From Erysipelotrichaceae bacterium (lineage in GTDB: Bacteria > Bacillota_I > Bacilli_A > Erysipelotrichales > Erysipelotrichaceae), in assembly GCA_017614055.1 (NCBI GenBank), contig JAGACP010000068.1:1-8009 (forward strand): a DNA stretch of 8,009 nt. The letters run 5' to 3'. Positions 5,635 through 8,009 of the stretch are shown in pieces (the first letter of the stretch is position 1; every line of letters begins with the position of its first letter). A program made the position numbers and the translations under genes. Below the pieces are notes generated by a model. It was given only the letters and a program-made list of their open reading frames with translations, did not search any database and was not told the DNA's origin.

Positions 5635-6468
5635 ATGACAAGGATACAGATAGATTATTATTCCACCGCCCTTTATTCCAACACGCAGGCGACAGTCGTG
5701 CTTCCCAACACCCACGAAGACTTTCTGGCCAGAGGCGTCAGAAGAAACGCTGAAGGAAAACTGAAAGTCCTGTGGCTGCTTCACGGAATGGGGGACGACC
5801 ACAGTTCCTGGATCAGGAACACCAACCTGGAACGCTATGCCCTGGCCAGAGGCATCGCGGTGATATGTCCGTCAGTCCCCGTCCAGAGTTTCTATACGGA
5901 CATGGCCGACGGACCGGCCGTCTTCCGCTATGTGGCGGAGGAACTGCCGGCTTTCATGAGGGAGACTTTCCCTCAGCTGTCCGACAAGAAAGAAGATAAC
6001 TACATCATGGGCCAGTCGATGGGCGGATACGGATCACTGAAAATCGGTCTTACCTATCCTGAACGCTATCAGGCGATAGGATGCCTGTCTTCGGGAAATC
6101 TCATCGAGATGGAACTGCCGCCAAGACCAAAAGAAGAGAATTTCCTTACACCGCTTTACGGCGTGGGAAGGAACGCCTTCGGCACCGAAACCATGAAGGA
6201 AAACCTTGGAACGAAGCACGACATAAAGTTCCTGCTGGAAGAAGCCTTCAAGAATGGAAAAGACATCCCTGACATCCACATGGTCTGCGGAACGGAAGAC
6301 TTCATCAAAGATCTTTCCGATGCGCTTGCGTCTTTCTTGAAGCAGAAAGCGGAAGAAGACAGATTCGCCCTCACCTATGAGACGGGCCCGGGACAGCACG
6401 ACTGGGATTTCTGGGATCACTGGCTCCCGATCCTGCTGGATGAGATGGGACTGGATTCCCTGTTCTAG
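5635..6468 (+). CDS. Esterase D / tributyrin-esterase-type serine hydrolase
   Basis: This 277-residue cytoplasmic esterase belongs to the putative-esterase family (Pfam Esterase), which includes S-formylglutathione hydrolase, EstA-type tributyrin esterases and acetyl or feruloyl esterases. The order fits: a beta strand VLWLLHGMGDDHSSW (45-59) supplies the oxyanion region, GQSMGGYGSLK (126-136) holds nucleophile Ser128, GTEDF (219-223) holds the likely acid Asp222, and GQHDWDFW (253-260) holds His255. There is no secretion signal. The ATG at 5635 is four bases after the upstream TAA and has no Shine-Dalgarno match, so translation probably depends on ribosomes finishing the previous gene. No better in-frame start exists, and the N-terminus MTRIQIDYYSTALYSNTQATVVLP matches the family's usual beginning. 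The stop is TAG. It may act on short acyl esters or acetylated sugars; the physiological substrate is unknown. Confidence 0.88.
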   Translation: MTRIQIDYYSTALYSNTQATVVLPNTHEDFLARGVRRNAEGKLKVLWLLHGMGDDHSSWIRNTNLERYALARGIAVICPSVPVQSFYTDMADGPAVFRYVAEELPAFMRETFPQLSDKKEDNYIMGQSMGGYGSLKIGLTYPERYQAIGCLSSGNLIEMELPPRPKEENFLTPLYGVGRNAFGTETMKENLGTKHDIKFLLEEAFKNGKDIPDIHMVCGTEDFIKDLSDALASFLKQKAEEDRFALTYETGPGQHDWDFWDHWLPILLDEMGLDSLF

Positions 6469-6480
6469 GACAACAGATCC

Positions 6481-7044
6481 ATGATATTTTACCTTGTAAG
6501 ACACGGACAGACCGACTGGAACATTCAAAGAAGGATACAGGGAAGTTCCGACATCCCTATGAACGAAACGGGAATCAGCCAGATGAACCACCTTGCGGAC
6601 AGGATAGTCGAAGAGGGGATCACGTTCGACAGGATGATCGCCAGTCCGCTTGAAAGAGCCAGAAGAAGCGCCGAGATAATCGCTGAAAAGACCGGATTCA
6701 GGGACATCGTCTTTGATGAAGACTTTGTGGAAAGAAGCGCCGGCATCATGGAAGGAAAGACATGGACTCCCGATCTCGATCTGGAAGATCCGGAATACAA
6801 GGCGGAAACGGTGAAACAGTTTCTTGAAAGAGCCGAAAGAGCACTGGGCAAATATACGTTCGTGGAAGACGAAAAGATAATGATCGTCTCTCACGGCGCG
6901 ATGATCACGGCGCTCAGGACCGTGCTGTCTGACTACAAGATCGATCTGCACGACAGGAGCGTACCCATCATCCAAGGGAACATCCTGTGCTGCGTGAAAG
7001 AAAAAGGAAAAGAAACGATCTTCTTCAACCTGTTTCAGGACTGA
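6481..7044 (+). CDS. Histidine phosphatase family protein (phosphoglycerate-mutase-like)
   Basis: This 187-residue cytoplasmic enzyme belongs to the histidine phosphatase superfamily, with a phosphohistidine intermediate. RHG at 7-9 contains Arg7 and nucleophile His8. SPLERARRSAEI (55-66) contains the phosphate-binding Arg59. FVERSAGIMEG (82-92) contains the likely proton donor Glu84. SHG (137-139) contains the second catalytic His138. The short length and general motif favour a broad phosphatase (CobC/PhoE/GpmB-like) over glycolytic mutase. The real substrate could be a sugar phosphate or another small phosphoester. The likely ribosome site AGGA (6467-6470) overlaps the TAG stop of the esterase, which lies 12 bases upstream in the same reading frame. 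The gene closes the unit and is followed by a terminator. Confidence 0.9.
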   Translation: MIFYLVRHGQTDWNIQRRIQGSSDIPMNETGISQMNHLADRIVEEGITFDRMIASPLERARRSAEIIAEKTGFRDIVFDEDFVERSAGIMEGKTWTPDLDLEDPEYKAETVKQFLERAERALGKYTFVEDEKIMIVSHGAMITALRTVLSDYKIDLHDRSVPIIQGNILCCVKEKGKETIFFNLFQD

Positions 7045-7067
7045 TACATGACTGTATAGCAAGATCG

Positions 7068-7095
7068 AAAGCCTTTTGAAGAAAAAGGCTTTTTT
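7068..7095 (+). terminator. Rho-independent terminator after the histidine phosphatase gene
   Basis: AAAGCCTTTT (7068-7077) pairs with AAAAGGCTTT (7083-7092) around a 5-base loop and ends in six T residues (7090-7095). It ends the esterase-esterase-phosphatase unit. The 23 bases between the stop and the stem hold only a short ATACA/TGTAT repeat. Confidence 0.85.
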
Positions 7096-7136
7096 GAACA
7101 ACAAAACAGCGAAACATCATACAATAAATACGGAGG
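7094..7136 (+). promoter_or_regulatory. Predicted promoter and ribosome site of the dehydrogenase gene
   Basis: TACAAT (7120-7125) is a good -10 within the 12-base string ATCATACAATAA that also precedes the importer operon. The best -35 is TTGAAC (7094-7099), but the spacer would be 20 bases, longer than ideal; it starts within the T-tract of the preceding terminator. GGAGG (7132-7136) is a strong ribosome site eight bases before ATG 7145. Confidence 0.45.
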
Positions 7137-7144
7137 GAAACAAC

Positions 7145-8009
7145 ATGAACGAAATCATGCATGCGATAGTCCTGACCGGGCCGGGTCAGGTAAAGATACA
7201 GGAATTCCCGATGATACCGTCACTTGATCCGGACAAGCTTCTGATCAGGACGGAATACTGTGCCCTGTGCACCTATGAACAGAGGATCTTCTCGGGCGTA
7301 CACAAGACGGAGTTTCCGTGCATCATGGGCCACGAGGTCAGCGGATATGTCGTGGAGGTCGGAAAAGACCTTCTGGATAAAGGGTGGAACGTCGGCGACA
7401 AGGTCGTCGTAGGTTCCGATCTGCCGTGCGGATCGTGCTACTACTGCCGTACGGGCGACAGCCAGAGCTGTCCGCACTTCAATTCCGACCAGACTCTGCC
7501 GGGTTCTCCGCTTCCCGGTTCGGCAGCCCTGCAGGAATATCTCATGGAAGGTCCTCACAGCGTATTCAGATACTATGACGTTTCCGCCGAGGAAGCCTGC
7601 CTGATCGAACCGATCTCCTGCGTCCTGCACAGCGTGGAAAGCGCCGAGCCGCAGTACGGCGACTATGCCGTCATCATCGGAGCAGGCATGATGGGACAGC
7701 TGCACATGCAGCTGGCGAACCTCAAAGGCTGTATCACCATCGTTATTGACATGAACAAAGACAGACTCAGGCTGGCCAAAGAACTTGGTGCAGACTACGT
7801 CATCGATCCGTCAGACGAAGATGCGCTGGCAAAGGTCATGGAATATACCCATCAGCTTGGAGCCGGCATCGTTTTCGATACGACGCCGATCGCGGAAGTC
7901 GCAAAAGACAGCCTGAAGTACCTCAGCTACAACGGCAGACTAGTCATCTACAGCGGCATCTATCCGAACAAGCCGATGGAAGTCGATCCGCACGAAGTCC
8001 ACAAGAAAG
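7145..8009 (+). CDS. Zinc-dependent medium-chain alcohol/polyol dehydrogenase (3' end outside window)
   Basis: The frame is open for 288 codons from ATG 7145 and runs off the window; the family is usually about 340-360 residues, so perhaps 60 are missing. It is a medium-chain zinc dehydrogenase of the sorbitol/threonine dehydrogenase type, oxidising a secondary alcohol or polyol with a nicotinamide cofactor. The catalytic zinc site is suggested by Cys42 in YCALCTYEQ, His63-Glu64 in MGHEVSG, and Glu155 in CLIEPISC. The structural zinc ligands are Cys95, Cys98, Cys101 and Cys109 in CGSCYYCRTGDSQSC. The Rossmann segment is VIIGAGMMG (176-184), followed by IVIDMN, where Asp202 at the end of the second strand favours NAD over NADP. 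It has its own promoter and a strong ribosome site. The substrate is not known; a link to the importer's ligand is possible but unproven. Confidence 0.92.
   Translation, partial: MNEIMHAIVLTGPGQVKIQEFPMIPSLDPDKLLIRTEYCALCTYEQRIFSGVHKTEFPCIMGHEVSGYVVEVGKDLLDKGWNVGDKVVVGSDLPCGSCYYCRTGDSQSCPHFNSDQTLPGSPLPGSAALQEYLMEGPHSVFRYYDVSAEEACLIEPISCVLHSVESAEPQYGDYAVIIGAGMMGQLHMQLANLKGCITIVIDMNKDRLRLAKELGADYVIDPSDEDALAKVMEYTHQLGAGIVFDTTPIAEVAKDSLKYLSYNGRLVIYSGIYPNKPMEVDPHEVHKK

Noticed and set aside
7044..7057. Short inverted repeat ATACA/TGTAT after the phosphatase stop
   Set aside because: The arms are only five bases and A/T-rich, so chance occurrence is likely, and the true terminator follows at 7068.
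1..8009. CRISPR array, transposon ends, tRNA or rRNA genes, toxin-antitoxin or phage genes
   Set aside because: I saw no regularly spaced repeats, terminal inverted repeats, RNA gene signatures or related protein motifs on either strand.

Overview
The window looks like an ordinary stretch of chromosome from a Gram-positive, Bacillota-type bacterium. The base composition is mid-GC, Shine-Dalgarno sequences are strong (AGGAG/GGAGG), the transporter's binding protein is a lipoprotein with a Gram-positive-style signal, and short hairpin-plus-T-tract terminators follow most transcription units. An Erysipelotrichia- or Clostridia-like host is a reasonable guess, but nothing here fixes the genus. 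TGA, TAA and TAG are all used as stops.

Layout. Bases 1-258 are the 3' end of a methionyl-tRNA synthetase gene (C-terminal tRNA-binding domain). A bidirectional terminator (278-304) separates it from a convergent minus-strand gene for a membrane-anchored SGNH/GDSL hydrolase (359-1069). That gene appears to have lost its last ten residues to an amber codon. Its promoter faces away from a three-gene sugar-type ABC importer operon: ATPase 1204-2694, permease 2696-3679, substrate-binding lipoprotein 3720-4754. The operon closes with a UUCG-loop terminator (4767-4793). Between the divergent promoters lies an imperfect palindrome (1121-1142) that could be an operator for both sides. A second plus-strand unit follows: an alpha/beta hydrolase (4830-5630), an Esterase-D-type esterase (5635-6468) and a histidine phosphatase (6481-7044), ended by a terminator at 7068-7095. 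The window closes inside a zinc-dependent medium-chain alcohol/polyol dehydrogenase (7145 to beyond 8009) with its own promoter and ribosome site.

How the genes may work together. The importer has the gene order and domain make-up of ribose/galactose-type (RbsACB) systems, but its ligand cannot be read from sequence. Three separate serine hydrolases of three folds or families sit around it, together with a phosphatase and a polyol-type dehydrogenase. A plausible but unproven reading is a locus for taking up and de-esterifying an acylated sugar or polyol and then oxidising it. No sugar kinase, isomerase, glycosidase or regulator gene lies in the window, so the pathway is not established. I found no mobile element, CRISPR array, tRNA or rRNA gene, or clearly new defence or signalling system. 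The most notable points are the amber-truncated hydrolase, the palindrome between divergent promoters, and a hairpin plus marked codon bias that single out the binding-protein gene for high expression.
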